Shown piece by piece: positions 19,615 to 27,682 of a stretch of 45,873 nucleotides of DNA. The notes under the pieces were generated by a model. The model saw only the letters and a program-made list of their open reading frames with translations. It made no database searches and was not told the DNA's origin. Source of the DNA: Bacteroidota bacterium (GTDB lineage Bacteria > Bacteroidota > Bacteroidia > B-17B0 > Aurantibacillaceae). Location: assembly GCA_025360565.1 (NCBI GenBank), contig JANYBY010000154.1, forward strand, positions 1-45,873. The letters are read 5' to 3'. Numbering within the stretch: the first letter of the stretch is position 1; each line of letters begins with the position of its first letter. The translations under genes were made by a program, and so were the position numbers.

Positions 19615-20586
19615 ATGAATGCAAACCTACTTTGCTTAAGATATAAACTTGTTTGTGTTATATTAATTTTGTCGTTTTTAACCGGCTGTTTTAAAAAGGA
19701 GAGTGAAAAATTAATTGCAACTGAACAGCAATTAGGTAAAGCTTTATTTTTTGATGTTATTTTATCGCGCGATAGTACTATTAGCTGCGCAAGCTGCCAT
19801 AAACCCGAATTTGCCTTTTCCGATAATGTGGCTTTAAGTAAAGGTGTTTACGGTAAAACCGGTAACAGAAATACACCCTCTGTTATGAACCAAACAAACC
19901 GCAACGTATATTTTTGGGATGGACGCTCTGAAACATTGGAGGAGCAGGCCCTTGCACCGATTGAGAATGTGGTGGAAATGGATCTGCCTGGCACTATATT
20001 GGTGCAGCGTTTATTGAAAAATGAAATTTACCGAACAGCTTTTTTAAACGTTTATGGCAAAGATCCTTCAAAAGTATTAATAGCAAGCGCAATTGTTGCG
20101 TATGAACGAACGCTTGAAACCAATAAAAGTCCGTTTGATAAATACATGAGCGGAGAAGATACAACGTTGTTTTCGGAAAGTGCAAAGCGGGGGTTGCGTA
20201 TTTTTAACACGAAAGGAAAATGTTTTGATTGCCACTTTGGCGTTGATTTTACAGGGAACGATGACTATAAAAATATTGGTCTTTATAACGGTAAAGAGCT
20301 GAATGATAAAGGGCGATTTTTGATCAGTAATAAAGCAAAGGATCTTGGACGATTTAAAATTCCGGGTTTAAGAAACATAGCGCAAACAGCGCCATACATG
20401 CACAACGGCATGCACAATACTTTGCGTGAGGTGATTGATTACTACGATATGCCCGATAAATTTGTTGGCAACGGCGTTAATCGCGATACTTTATTAAGTA
20501 AACCTTTGGGCTTAACCGAAGGAGATAAAAAAGATCTGGAGAATTTTTTATTGAGTTTATCGGATGACCGTTTTGTTAAGCGATAA
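19615..20586 (+). CDS. Di-heme cytochrome c peroxidase-like lipoprotein (MauG/CCP family)
   Basis: Lipobox LSFLTGC; CASCHKPEFAFSD and CFDCHFGVDFTGN CxxCH motifs; FKIPGLRNIAQTAPYMHNGMHNTL. Confidence 0.92.
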   Translation: MNANLLCLRYKLVCVILILSFLTGCFKKESEKLIATEQQLGKALFFDVILSRDSTISCASCHKPEFAFSDNVALSKGVYGKTGNRNTPSVMNQTNRNVYFWDGRSETLEEQALAPIENVVEMDLPGTILVQRLLKNEIYRTAFLNVYGKDPSKVLIASAIVAYERTLETNKSPFDKYMSGEDTTLFSESAKRGLRIFNTKGKCFDCHFGVDFTGNDDYKNIGLYNGKELNDKGRFLISNKAKDLGRFKIPGLRNIAQTAPYMHNGMHNTLREVIDYYDMPDKFVGNGVNRDTLLSKPLGLTEGDKKDLENFLLSLSDDRFVKR

Positions 20587-21010
20587 TCTGCTCTTTTAAT
20601 TCTTTCAGGATAGCCGACTTTTCTATTATTTCAAACCAATCAAGAGCAGTTTCAATTTCAGAGAACATTCGCGTATTAACATTGGGCTTAAAGAATTTTA
20701 AATAAAAATTTCCAAGCATTTTCTGACCCAGGCCTTTTATTAAGATGCCTTTTTTGATCTGATATTTCGAGTATTGATTATCCGAAAAATATTGCAACGA
20801 CTCTTTTGGAAAATGTTCGTATTGTACTTTTTTTATATTTACAAGCAAGCGCACATTCGCATCCTTTTTTATTTCGTTAATGGCTTGATGTTCTTTAATA
20901 ACGTTGCTTAAAGTGAAATCTACATTTGGTTTAAGTTCAAGATAAAGAAATTGCAGGGTTGGAAAATAATAAAGATTCGTTAATAAGGTATCTGCTTTAA
21001 TTACTTCCAT
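20576..21010 (-). CDS. Hypothetical protein, possibly STAS/SpoIIAA-like fold
   Basis: 144 aa; starts 1 nt inside the upstream gene's stop codon (TAATG-type coupling); fold guess based on residue pattern only. Confidence 0.55.
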   Translation of the reverse strand: MEVIKADTLLTNLYYFPTLQFLYLELKPNVDFTLSNVIKEHQAINEIKKDANVRLLVNIKKVQYEHFPKESLQYFSDNQYSKYQIKKGILIKGLGQKMLGNFYLKFFKPNVNTRMFSEIETALDWFEIIEKSAILKELKEQIIA

Positions 21011-21981
21011 TAGTTAAATTTACGGTGTTCTACTTTAGTAAGATCTTCTTTACTCAACGATTTAAAATACGCGTAAGTAATTTTTAAGCCCTCGGCCCTT
21101 GATACTTTTGGCTCCCAGCCAAGCAGTTCTTTAGCTTTAGTAATATCTGGTTGTCTTTGTTTTGGATCGTCCTTGGGTAAAGGCAGTGAAATTAATTTTT
21201 GTTTGGCACCGGTTAATTTTAAAATTTCTTCACCAAATTCTTTTATAGTTATTTCGCTTGGGTTGCCAATATTTACAGGCAAAGAATAATCGCTTAATAA
21301 TAATCTGTAAATACCTTCCACCAGATCGTCAACATAACAAAAACTGCGGGTTTGGCTTCCATCGCCGAACATGGTAAGGTCTTCGCCGCGTAAAGCCTGC
21401 CCAATAAAAGCGGGTAACACGCGCCCGTCGTTTAAACGCATTCTAGGGCCGTAAGTATTAAATATGCGTACTATTCTGGTTTCTAATCCATGCGCGTTAT
21501 GGTAAGCCATTGTTAAGGCCTCCATAAAACGTTTTGCTTCATCGTAACAGCCCCGAGGGCCAACAGGATTTACATTTCCCCAATACTCTTCGGTTTGCGG
21601 GTGCACGTGCGGGTCGCCATAAACTTCGCTGGTAGAGGCCACTAAAACTCTTGCGCCTTTTACTTTTGCCAAACCCAAAACATTGTGCGTTCCCAAAGAA
21701 GAAACTTTTAATGTTTGAATGGGAATTTTTAAATAATCAATCGGTGAAGCAGGTGAAGCAAAATGCAGTATATAATCTAATTGCCCCGGAACATGAATGA
21801 ATTTAGAAACATCGTGATGATAAAATTCAAAATCCTTTAATTTAAAAAGATGCTCAATGTTTTTAAGATCACCGGTAATTAAATTATCCATGGCCACCAC
21901 ACTGTATCCCTCCTTAATAAATCGATCGCATAAATGCGAGCCTAAAAATCCTGCCGCCCCTGTTATTAATACTCTTTTCAT
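21010..21981 (-). CDS. NAD-dependent SDR, UDP-glucuronate decarboxylase (UXS)-like
   Basis: [75 protein letters not shown]. Confidence 0.9.
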   Translation of the reverse strand: MKRVLITGAAGFLGSHLCDRFIKEGYSVVAMDNLITGDLKNIEHLFKLKDFEFYHHDVSKFIHVPGQLDYILHFASPASPIDYLKIPIQTLKVSSLGTHNVLGLAKVKGARVLVASTSEVYGDPHVHPQTEEYWGNVNPVGPRGCYDEAKRFMEALTMAYHNAHGLETRIVRIFNTYGPRMRLNDGRVLPAFIGQALRGEDLTMFGDGSQTRSFCYVDDLVEGIYRLLLSDYSLPVNIGNPSEITIKEFGEEILKLTGAKQKLISLPLPKDDPKQRQPDITKAKELLGWEPKVSRAEGLKITYAYFKSLSKEDLTKVEHRKFN

Positions 21982-21989
21982 ATTTGTAG

Positions 21990-22015
21990 AATTTTAGAAT
22001 TTTTGATTTATAGAT
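21990..22015. repeat. 26-nt direct repeat, copy 1 (5' leader of UXS-like gene)
   Basis: AATTTTAGAATTTTTGATTTATAGAT, identical to 23939-23964. Confidence 0.9.
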
Positions 22016-22026
22016 GAAACCATAAG

Positions 22027-22473
22027 TTATTTTTCGGGTAAATTATTCAGGTCTGTCTTATCTTTATCCCTTCCTGTAGCTTTTTTATTTAACCTAAGAT
22101 GAAAAAGACTAATAAAATTAACGGGGATTGAATCAATTTCTACAATTTTTTTATTCGCGAGGCATTCTTCAAAATTTAAACCTGTAACTCCTGTAATTAG
22201 ATCAATTCTGTTTGGAGGATATCCTAATTGAACAACTTTATCCGGTTCATTAAAATCATTTTCTGAAATGTCATAACCTCCAAATCCAAAATCTATTAAT
22301 GCCAGAATTAAATTTTTAGCGTTTTGCTGATTTGGCTTAACCCAGAAATCAATATCTCCGGTATATCGTGGATAGCCATACATCGCAACTGCATAGCCTC
22401 CAACAACAAGATATTCTACCTTGTGCTTATTTAATAACTCTATAAACTCTTTGAAATCCTGACTTATGTCCAT
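22027..22473 (-). CDS. Nucleotidyltransferase-fold protein (DUF6036/AbiEii-like)
   Basis: VEYLVVGGYAVAMYGYPRYTGDIDFWVKP (GG...GDIDFWV NTase motif), RIDLITGVTGLNFEE. Confidence 0.8.
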   Translation of the reverse strand: MDISQDFKEFIELLNKHKVEYLVVGGYAVAMYGYPRYTGDIDFWVKPNQQNAKNLILALIDFGFGGYDISENDFNEPDKVVQLGYPPNRIDLITGVTGLNFEECLANKKIVEIDSIPVNFISLFHLRLNKKATGRDKDKTDLNNLPEK

Positions 22474-22606
22474 TTAAAAAAAATTGAATATAATGTTCCC
22501 TAAGCTTCTCTAAAGCTTGGATACGTTCGGTGTAATTTTTAGTGAGCCAAAAATCCAGATCGTTTGGCTCTTCGTTAAGTTTATATTTTTTTACTACTTT
22601 ATCCAT
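22427..22606 (-). CDS. Small 59-aa protein, partner of the nucleotidyltransferase (TA-like pair)
   Basis: Manual translation: MDKVVKKYKLNEEPNDLDFWLTKNYTERIQALEKLREHYIQFFLNGHKSGFQRVYRVIK*; stop TTA(rc) at 22427-22429; overlaps the NTase start by 47 nt in another frame. Below the ORF-track size limit. I recall this pattern (DxxxWL..xxERI.alE.lR..y..........lQRVxRVIK) as typical of small ORFs preceding such NTases. Confidence 0.75.
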   Translation of the reverse strand: MDKVVKKYKLNEEPNDLDFWLTKNYTERIQALEKLREHYIQFFLNGHKSGFQRVYRVIK

Positions 22607-22609
22607 AAA

Positions 22610-23932
22610 CTATTTCGTTTTTACCCCAATACAATAATAATTAAAACCTTGTTTTTTAATATCTCCTGCTTCAAAAATATTTCTGCCGTCAAAAATAACC
22701 TTGTTGTTTAAACGTTTTGCAAGCTCTTCAAAATCGGGAGACCTAAACTCGGGCCACTCGGTTACAATTAATAAGGCGTCTGCTTTATTCAATGTGCTGT
22801 ACATATCTTTTGAATAAGAAATGGTATCGCCTAAAATGCGCTCTGCTTCGTGCTGTGCTACGGGATCGTAGGCTACCACGCTTGCTCCGGCCTTTAATAA
22901 TTTTTCAATTATAACTAAACTTGGTGCCTCACGCATATCATCCGTTTTTGGTTTAAATGATAAACCCCACAACGCAAATGTTTTTCCTTTCAGATCGTTA
23001 TTAAAGTGAGTGCGCACTTTATTAAATAAAACTTCTTTCTGGCTTTCGTTCACCTCTTCAACCGCGTTTAAAATACGCATGTTGTAATTTTTTTCTTTCG
23101 CTGTTTTTATCAAAGCTTTCACGTCTTTAGGAAAACAACTGCCGCCATATCCTACACCGGGGTAAATAAATTTATTGCCAATTCTCCCGTCGCTGCCAAT
23201 GCCTTTGCGCACCATGTTAACATCGGCCCCCATTATTTCGCAAAGGTTTGCTATGTCGTTCATAAAACTGATCTTGGTTGCAAGCATGGAGTTGGCGGCG
23301 TACTTGGTCATTTCCGCACTCGGAATATCCATAAAAATTATGGGATGCCCGTTCATCAAAAAAGGTTTGTATAGCTTACGCATTATTTCTTCGGCAACCG
23401 GATGATCAATGCCAACAACAATTCGGTCGGGTTTCATAAAGTCATCAATGGCCGCGCCCTCTTTTAAAAATTCGGGATTAGAAGAAATATAATATTCAAT
23501 TTTTTCACCGCGTTTATCTAATTCCGTTTGCACGGCCTTGCGCACTTTTTCGGCAGTAGTTACAGGTACCGTAGATTTTGTAACAATTACCAAAGGCTTT
23601 TTCATATGTTGACCAATAGATGAAGCCACCGCCAAAACATATTTTAAATCGGCCGAACCGTCCTCGTCAGGCGGAGTGCCTACTGCAATAAAGGCCACAT
23701 CGGTATCAACAATATTTTCAGGAAGTGAAGTAGAAAAATGTAAACGGTCTTTTTGCACATTTCTTAAAACCATTTCTTCAAGTCCCGGTTCGTAAATGGG
23801 CAGAATTCCTTTTTTAAGATTGTCAATTTTTTTTGTATCAATATCAACACAAGTGGCATTAACGCCAACTTCAGCAAAGCATGTTCCTGTAACTAATCCA
23901 ACGTATCCGGTTCCTATTACGGTTATTTTCAT
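22610..23932 (-). CDS. ugd: UDP-glucose/GDP-mannose dehydrogenase family, likely UDP-glucose 6-dehydrogenase
   Basis: MKITVIGTGYVGLVTGTCFAEVG, VGTPPDEDG, NPEFLKEGAAIDDFMKPDRIVVG, GVGYGGSCFPKDVKAL. Confidence 0.95.
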   Translation of the reverse strand: MKITVIGTGYVGLVTGTCFAEVGVNATCVDIDTKKIDNLKKGILPIYEPGLEEMVLRNVQKDRLHFSTSLPENIVDTDVAFIAVGTPPDEDGSADLKYVLAVASSIGQHMKKPLVIVTKSTVPVTTAEKVRKAVQTELDKRGEKIEYYISSNPEFLKEGAAIDDFMKPDRIVVGIDHPVAEEIMRKLYKPFLMNGHPIIFMDIPSAEMTKYAANSMLATKISFMNDIANLCEIMGADVNMVRKGIGSDGRIGNKFIYPGVGYGGSCFPKDVKALIKTAKEKNYNMRILNAVEEVNESQKEVLFNKVRTHFNNDLKGKTFALWGLSFKPKTDDMREAPSLVIIEKLLKAGASVVAYDPVAQHEAERILGDTISYSKDMYSTLNKADALLIVTEWPEFRSPDFEELAKRLNNKVIFDGRNIFEAGDIKKQGFNYYCIGVKTK

Positions 23933-23938
23933 TTATAT

Positions 23939-23964
23939 AATTTTAGAATTTTTGATTTATAGAT
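23939..23964. repeat. 26-nt direct repeat, copy 2 (5' leader of ugd)
   Basis: AATTTTAGAATTTTTGATTTATAGAT, identical to 21990-22015. Confidence 0.9.
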
Positions 23965-23972
23965 TTGTAGAA

Positions 23973-25106
23973 TTATATAAGTTCTAAAACAGTTTTTGTT
24001 ATAAACGACAAAGTTTCTTCATCCAACTCCGTATGCATAGGCAGCGATAAAACACTTGCACAAAGTTTTTCGGTTACCGGAAAATCGCCTTGTTTGTATC
24101 GATCGCTTGTGTATGCTTTTTGCATGTGTAAAGGAATGGGGTAATAGATCATTGCCGGAATACCGCGTTCGGCAAGCTGTTCGCGCAACTTTGCACGGTC
24201 AACATTTACCAATTGTAAAGTGTACTGATGAAAAACATGGTTCGAGAATTTTGCCCGCACCGGCGTTTTTAATTTTGGGTTATTTGCAAAGGCCTTATCA
24301 TAATGATCTGCAACTTTATTTCTCGCCGCCGCGTATTCGTCCAAATGTTTTAACTTTGCATTTAACACTACTGCTTGTATCGTATCCAAACGCGAATTAA
24401 CACCCAATACATCGTGAACATATTGCACACTTTGTCCGTGATGCGCGATCATTTTTAATTGCGTTGCTAAATTATCATCGTTGGTATAAATAGCGCCACC
24501 ATCGCCGTAACAACCTAAATTTTTACTTGGAAAAAACGAAGTGCAACCTACATGCCCAATAGTGCCTGCTTTTTTAACAGTGCCGTCTTTAAATGTATAA
24601 TCAGCTCCAATTGCTTGTGCAACATCTTCAATCACAAACAAATTATGTTTTTTGGCAAGGGCCATTATTCTTTCCATATCGGCGCATTGCCCGAATAAAT
24701 GAACAGGTACAATGGCTTTTGTTTTTGGTGTAATATTGCGTTCTATTGCTTCTATATCAATATCAAATGTATCGGGATAAACATCAACTAAAACCGGTGT
24801 TAGGCCCAAAAGCCCTATTACTTCTGCCGTTGCCACATAGGTAAAACTGGCCGTAATTACTTCGTCGCCCGCTTTTAAACCAAGTGCCATCATGGCAATT
24901 TGCAGGGCATCTGTTCCGTTTGCGCAAGGTATAACGTGTTTAGCATTTAAATATTTTTCAAAACTTGCCTGAAATTCTTTTACCGAAGGGCCGTTAATAA
25001 AGGCGGTTGAATTTATTACATTCTGTATCCCTTCATCAACCTCGGTTTTAATTTTTTCGTACTGACCTTTAAGGTCGACCATTTGTATTTTTTTTGCGGA
25101 CACCAT
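23973..25106 (-). CDS. DegT/DnrJ/EryC1/StrS family aminotransferase
   Basis: ANGTDALQIAMMALGLKAGDEVITASFTYVATAEVI, VIEDVAQAIGADY, TSFFPSKNLGCYGDGGAIYTND. Confidence 0.94.
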   Translation of the reverse strand: MVSAKKIQMVDLKGQYEKIKTEVDEGIQNVINSTAFINGPSVKEFQASFEKYLNAKHVIPCANGTDALQIAMMALGLKAGDEVITASFTYVATAEVIGLLGLTPVLVDVYPDTFDIDIEAIERNITPKTKAIVPVHLFGQCADMERIMALAKKHNLFVIEDVAQAIGADYTFKDGTVKKAGTIGHVGCTSFFPSKNLGCYGDGGAIYTNDDNLATQLKMIAHHGQSVQYVHDVLGVNSRLDTIQAVVLNAKLKHLDEYAAARNKVADHYDKAFANNPKLKTPVRAKFSNHVFHQYTLQLVNVDRAKLREQLAERGIPAMIYYPIPLHMQKAYTSDRYKQGDFPVTEKLCASVLSLPMHTELDEETLSFITKTVLELI

Positions 25107-25163
25107 TTAAATGTGTTTAAAAGAAATGAACGGACGAATGTACTAAAAAATAGCCATCTATTT

Positions 25164-25326
25164 GAAGCCATCTTAAAAGTATGTTTTAGGGTTTTTTTCG
25201 AGTATTTTTTGCTTTAACGAGGCGCGTTTTGAAGTGAATAGCTCAGCGACCTCTTGACGAAAAGGCAACGAAGTTTAAGCGAAAAAGACGAAGGAAAAGC
25301 GCAATAGATATTTTTGAGATGGCTTC
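25164..25326. repeat. Foldback (MITE-like) imperfect palindromic element, ~163 bp
   Basis: Terminal arms GAAGCCATCT (25164-25173) / AGATGGCTTC (25317-25326); internal pairing of TTTTTTGCTTTAAC with GTTTAAGCGAAAAAG and GAGGCGC (25219-25225) with GCGaCCTC (25246-25253). Confidence 0.7.
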
Positions 25327-25736
25327 TAACTAAAATATGGTTTCAAAGCGTTGTAAAACCAATCGGGAATTGCTGTGATCTTATTGTTGGATTTTTGAAC
25401 GAATACAAGTGTAACTTTTCCCGAATTCAATAATTCTCCGGCGGCATTAAAACACTCGTATTCAAAGGGTAATTTAACGCCCTCAGGCATTTGTTTTATG
25501 GAAGTTACAATTGTTACTTCGTCATCGTAAAATGCGGGTTTTTTATAATTAATGGTAAAATCTACCACCGGCAACAAAATGCCTCGCGCTTCAACTTCTT
25601 TATAACTAAAGCCTAATAAGCGTATAGCTTCTACACGGCCAACCTCGTAATATTGCGCATAAACGCCATAATAAGCATAACCCATTTGATCGGTTTCGCC
25701 GTAGCGCACACGTATTTTTATTTCAGATCTTATCAT
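25326..25736 (-). CDS. Acyl-CoA thioesterase, 4HBT/YbgC-like hotdog fold
   Basis: 136 aa; IRVRYGETDQMGYAYYGVYAQYYEVGRVEAIRLLGFSYKEVEARGILLPVVDFTINYKKPAFYDDEV. Confidence 0.9.
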   Translation of the reverse strand: MIRSEIKIRVRYGETDQMGYAYYGVYAQYYEVGRVEAIRLLGFSYKEVEARGILLPVVDFTINYKKPAFYDDEVTIVTSIKQMPEGVKLPFEYECFNAAGELLNSGKVTLVFVQKSNNKITAIPDWFYNALKPYFS

Positions 25737-25866
25737 AACTTTTTAATAAATTTAGGCTTTATCCCATATGATTTCAATTGCCGAATTTTTAACATTGATC
25801 TCTACGGATTATGTGAAGTATTTTGGGAGCCCCGAAACTTTCACAAAACAAATGTAATTTTATTTC

Positions 25867-26604
25867 ATGATTTTAAGGCTTGGCATACTAATTATTCTGC
25901 AGTTTTTTTTAAGCACTTGCGGTAAACATTATTATAAGCAAAAAGAAGAGTATAAACATTATTCTCTTAAGGAAAGTTCGGATAAAAGCGCTGTTTCCGA
26001 TTCAATAACAAGATTCAAATTAAAAGTAATTACCGAAACCGGAAAAGTAATTGCCCTTGCAGCAGATGAATTGACAAAGGAAGGGGCCGAAACAACTTTA
26101 GGTAATTTTGTGTGCGACGCTTTAATATACGCCGGAAAGTTAGAATTTAAAACTGATCCCGATCTCATCATCCTTAACCGCGGAGGCTTAAGAATAAATT
26201 TACCAAAAGGAGAAATAAAAGTGTCCACCATTTTTGAACTGATGCCGTTTGAAAATGAATTGGTAATGCTGAATGTTTCGGGTCAAAAGCTGTTGGAACA
26301 TTTACCCGCGTTTTTGGAAAAGAAACATCCATTCGCGGGTATGAAAGTAAAAATGGAGAATAGAAAAGTAATTTCTATATTAATAAATGGTGTTACCGTT
26401 GACGAGAAAAAAAATTATGTTGTTTTTACGAGCGATTACCTTAGTAATGGGGGCGATAATATTGGTTTTTTAAAGGAGCCGGCGAGTTTAAAAACTAGTA
26501 ACTTAAAAATAAGGGATGCTATAATAAAGTACTGCAATTATTTAACCGAAAATAAAAAACAGATCACACCTTATACTGATGGAAGATTTGAAATTTCAAA
26601 ATAG
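25867..26604 (+). CDS. 5'-nucleotidase C-terminal domain protein (lipoprotein-like)
   Basis: N-term hydrophobic LGILIILQFFLSTCGKHYY; AADELTKEGAETTLGNFVCDALIYA, DPDLIILNRGGLRINLPKGEIKVSTIFELMPFENELVMLNVSGQKLLEHL, TSDYLSNGGDNIGFL. Confidence 0.9.
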   Translation: MILRLGILIILQFFLSTCGKHYYKQKEEYKHYSLKESSDKSAVSDSITRFKLKVITETGKVIALAADELTKEGAETTLGNFVCDALIYAGKLEFKTDPDLIILNRGGLRINLPKGEIKVSTIFELMPFENELVMLNVSGQKLLEHLPAFLEKKHPFAGMKVKMENRKVISILINGVTVDEKKNYVVFTSDYLSNGGDNIGFLKEPASLKTSNLKIRDAIIKYCNYLTENKKQITPYTDGRFEISK

Positions 26605-27523
26605 ACGAGAGTTTATAAAATACACATTAGGCACCGCGGCTGTATTATATGGTATGAATGCTAATGCCAATAAAAGAGGCCTTATAAAAGAAGGTTTTAC
26701 AAAACTGACTATATTATATACCAACGATCAGCATAGCCGCATAGAACCGTTTCCGGATAATGATGCAAGATTTCCCGGTGAGGGTGGTTTCGCAAAACGG
26801 GCGACTTTAATTGAAAAAATAAGGGCAGAGGAGGAACATGTTTTACTATTGGATGCTGGCGACATATTTCAGGGAACGCCCTATTTTAATTATTTTTTCG
26901 GCGAGGTGGAATATAAGTTAATGAGTATGATGAAATACGATGCCGTAACATTTGGTAACCATGATTTTGACCTTGGTTGCGAAAATATTGTAAAACAAAT
27001 GCCCCATGCCGCGTTCGATTTTATTAATTGTAATTACGATCTTAAGGATACGGCCTTATTCGAAAACAAAAAGGTATTTCCGTATAAGATCTATAAGCGC
27101 GGAAAAATTAAAATAGGAGTTTTTGGAGTTGGGATAGATCTAGAAAATTTGGTGGACAAAAAATATGTGAGCGGAGTGGTTTATAAAGATCCGATAACGG
27201 AAGCAAATAAATGGGCGGCGATTTTAAAAGTGGATGAAAAATGCGATTATATAATTTGTCTTTCGCACCTCGGATATAAGTACGAAAATAAAAAAGTGTC
27301 GGATGTGATCTTGGCTGCGCAAACAAAAAACATCGACCTTATAATTGGAGGGCATACGCATACATTCCTTGATAATCCTGATATTACAAAGAACATGGCC
27401 GGGGAGCCTGTAACGATCACGCAAGTGGGTTGGGCGGGTATATGGCTCGGCAAAATTGAAATTTTATTATCTCCGCATAATAAAATTATTTTGAAAAATA
27501 GTGCCAATCATAAGGTTATATAG
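26579..27523 (+). CDS. Metallophosphoesterase, 5'-nucleotidase N-terminal domain, with twin-Arg-like leader
   Basis: NRREFIKYTLGTAAVLYG leader; LTILYTNDQHSRIEPF, LLDAGDIFQGTPYFNYF, DAVTFGNHDFDLG, ICLSHLGYKYE, DLIIGGHTHTF. Confidence 0.92.
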   Translation: MEDLKFQNRREFIKYTLGTAAVLYGMNANANKRGLIKEGFTKLTILYTNDQHSRIEPFPDNDARFPGEGGFAKRATLIEKIRAEEEHVLLLDAGDIFQGTPYFNYFFGEVEYKLMSMMKYDAVTFGNHDFDLGCENIVKQMPHAAFDFINCNYDLKDTALFENKKVFPYKIYKRGKIKIGVFGVGIDLENLVDKKYVSGVVYKDPITEANKWAAILKVDEKCDYIICLSHLGYKYENKKVSDVILAAQTKNIDLIIGGHTHTFLDNPDITKNMAGEPVTITQVGWAGIWLGKIEILLSPHNKIILKNSANHKVI

Positions 27524-27682
27524 GGGAAATAAAAGTTTTCCAAACTTCCAAATATATTCGAAAAATATTTTTAATTTTTTTTTTGGCGAAATATGTTGCA
27601 AACACAAATAATCAAGTTATATTTACAAACAAGTTCATGTTAACTATTAAATAACCGAAAATATTATAAACTTTTTTTAATT

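Noticed and set aside
21990-23964. Composite transposon bounded by the 26-nt direct repeats
   Set aside because: Repeats are short, sit at leader positions of two native pathway genes and no transposase is present; leader or dispersed-repeat explanation preferred.
24056-24400. 114-aa + ORF
   Set aside because: Fully antisense to the DegT aminotransferase gene; no motif.
25653-25925. 90-aa + ORF across the thioesterase/5'-nucleotidase divergent gap
   Set aside because: Overlaps the thioesterase antisense and the nucleotidase out of frame; composition not convincing.
27524-27682. Possible oriC next to dnaA
   Set aside because: AT-rich gap but I found no cluster of TTATNCACA-like DnaA boxes; dnaN/recF are not adjacent. 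GC-skew analysis of the whole chromosome would be needed.
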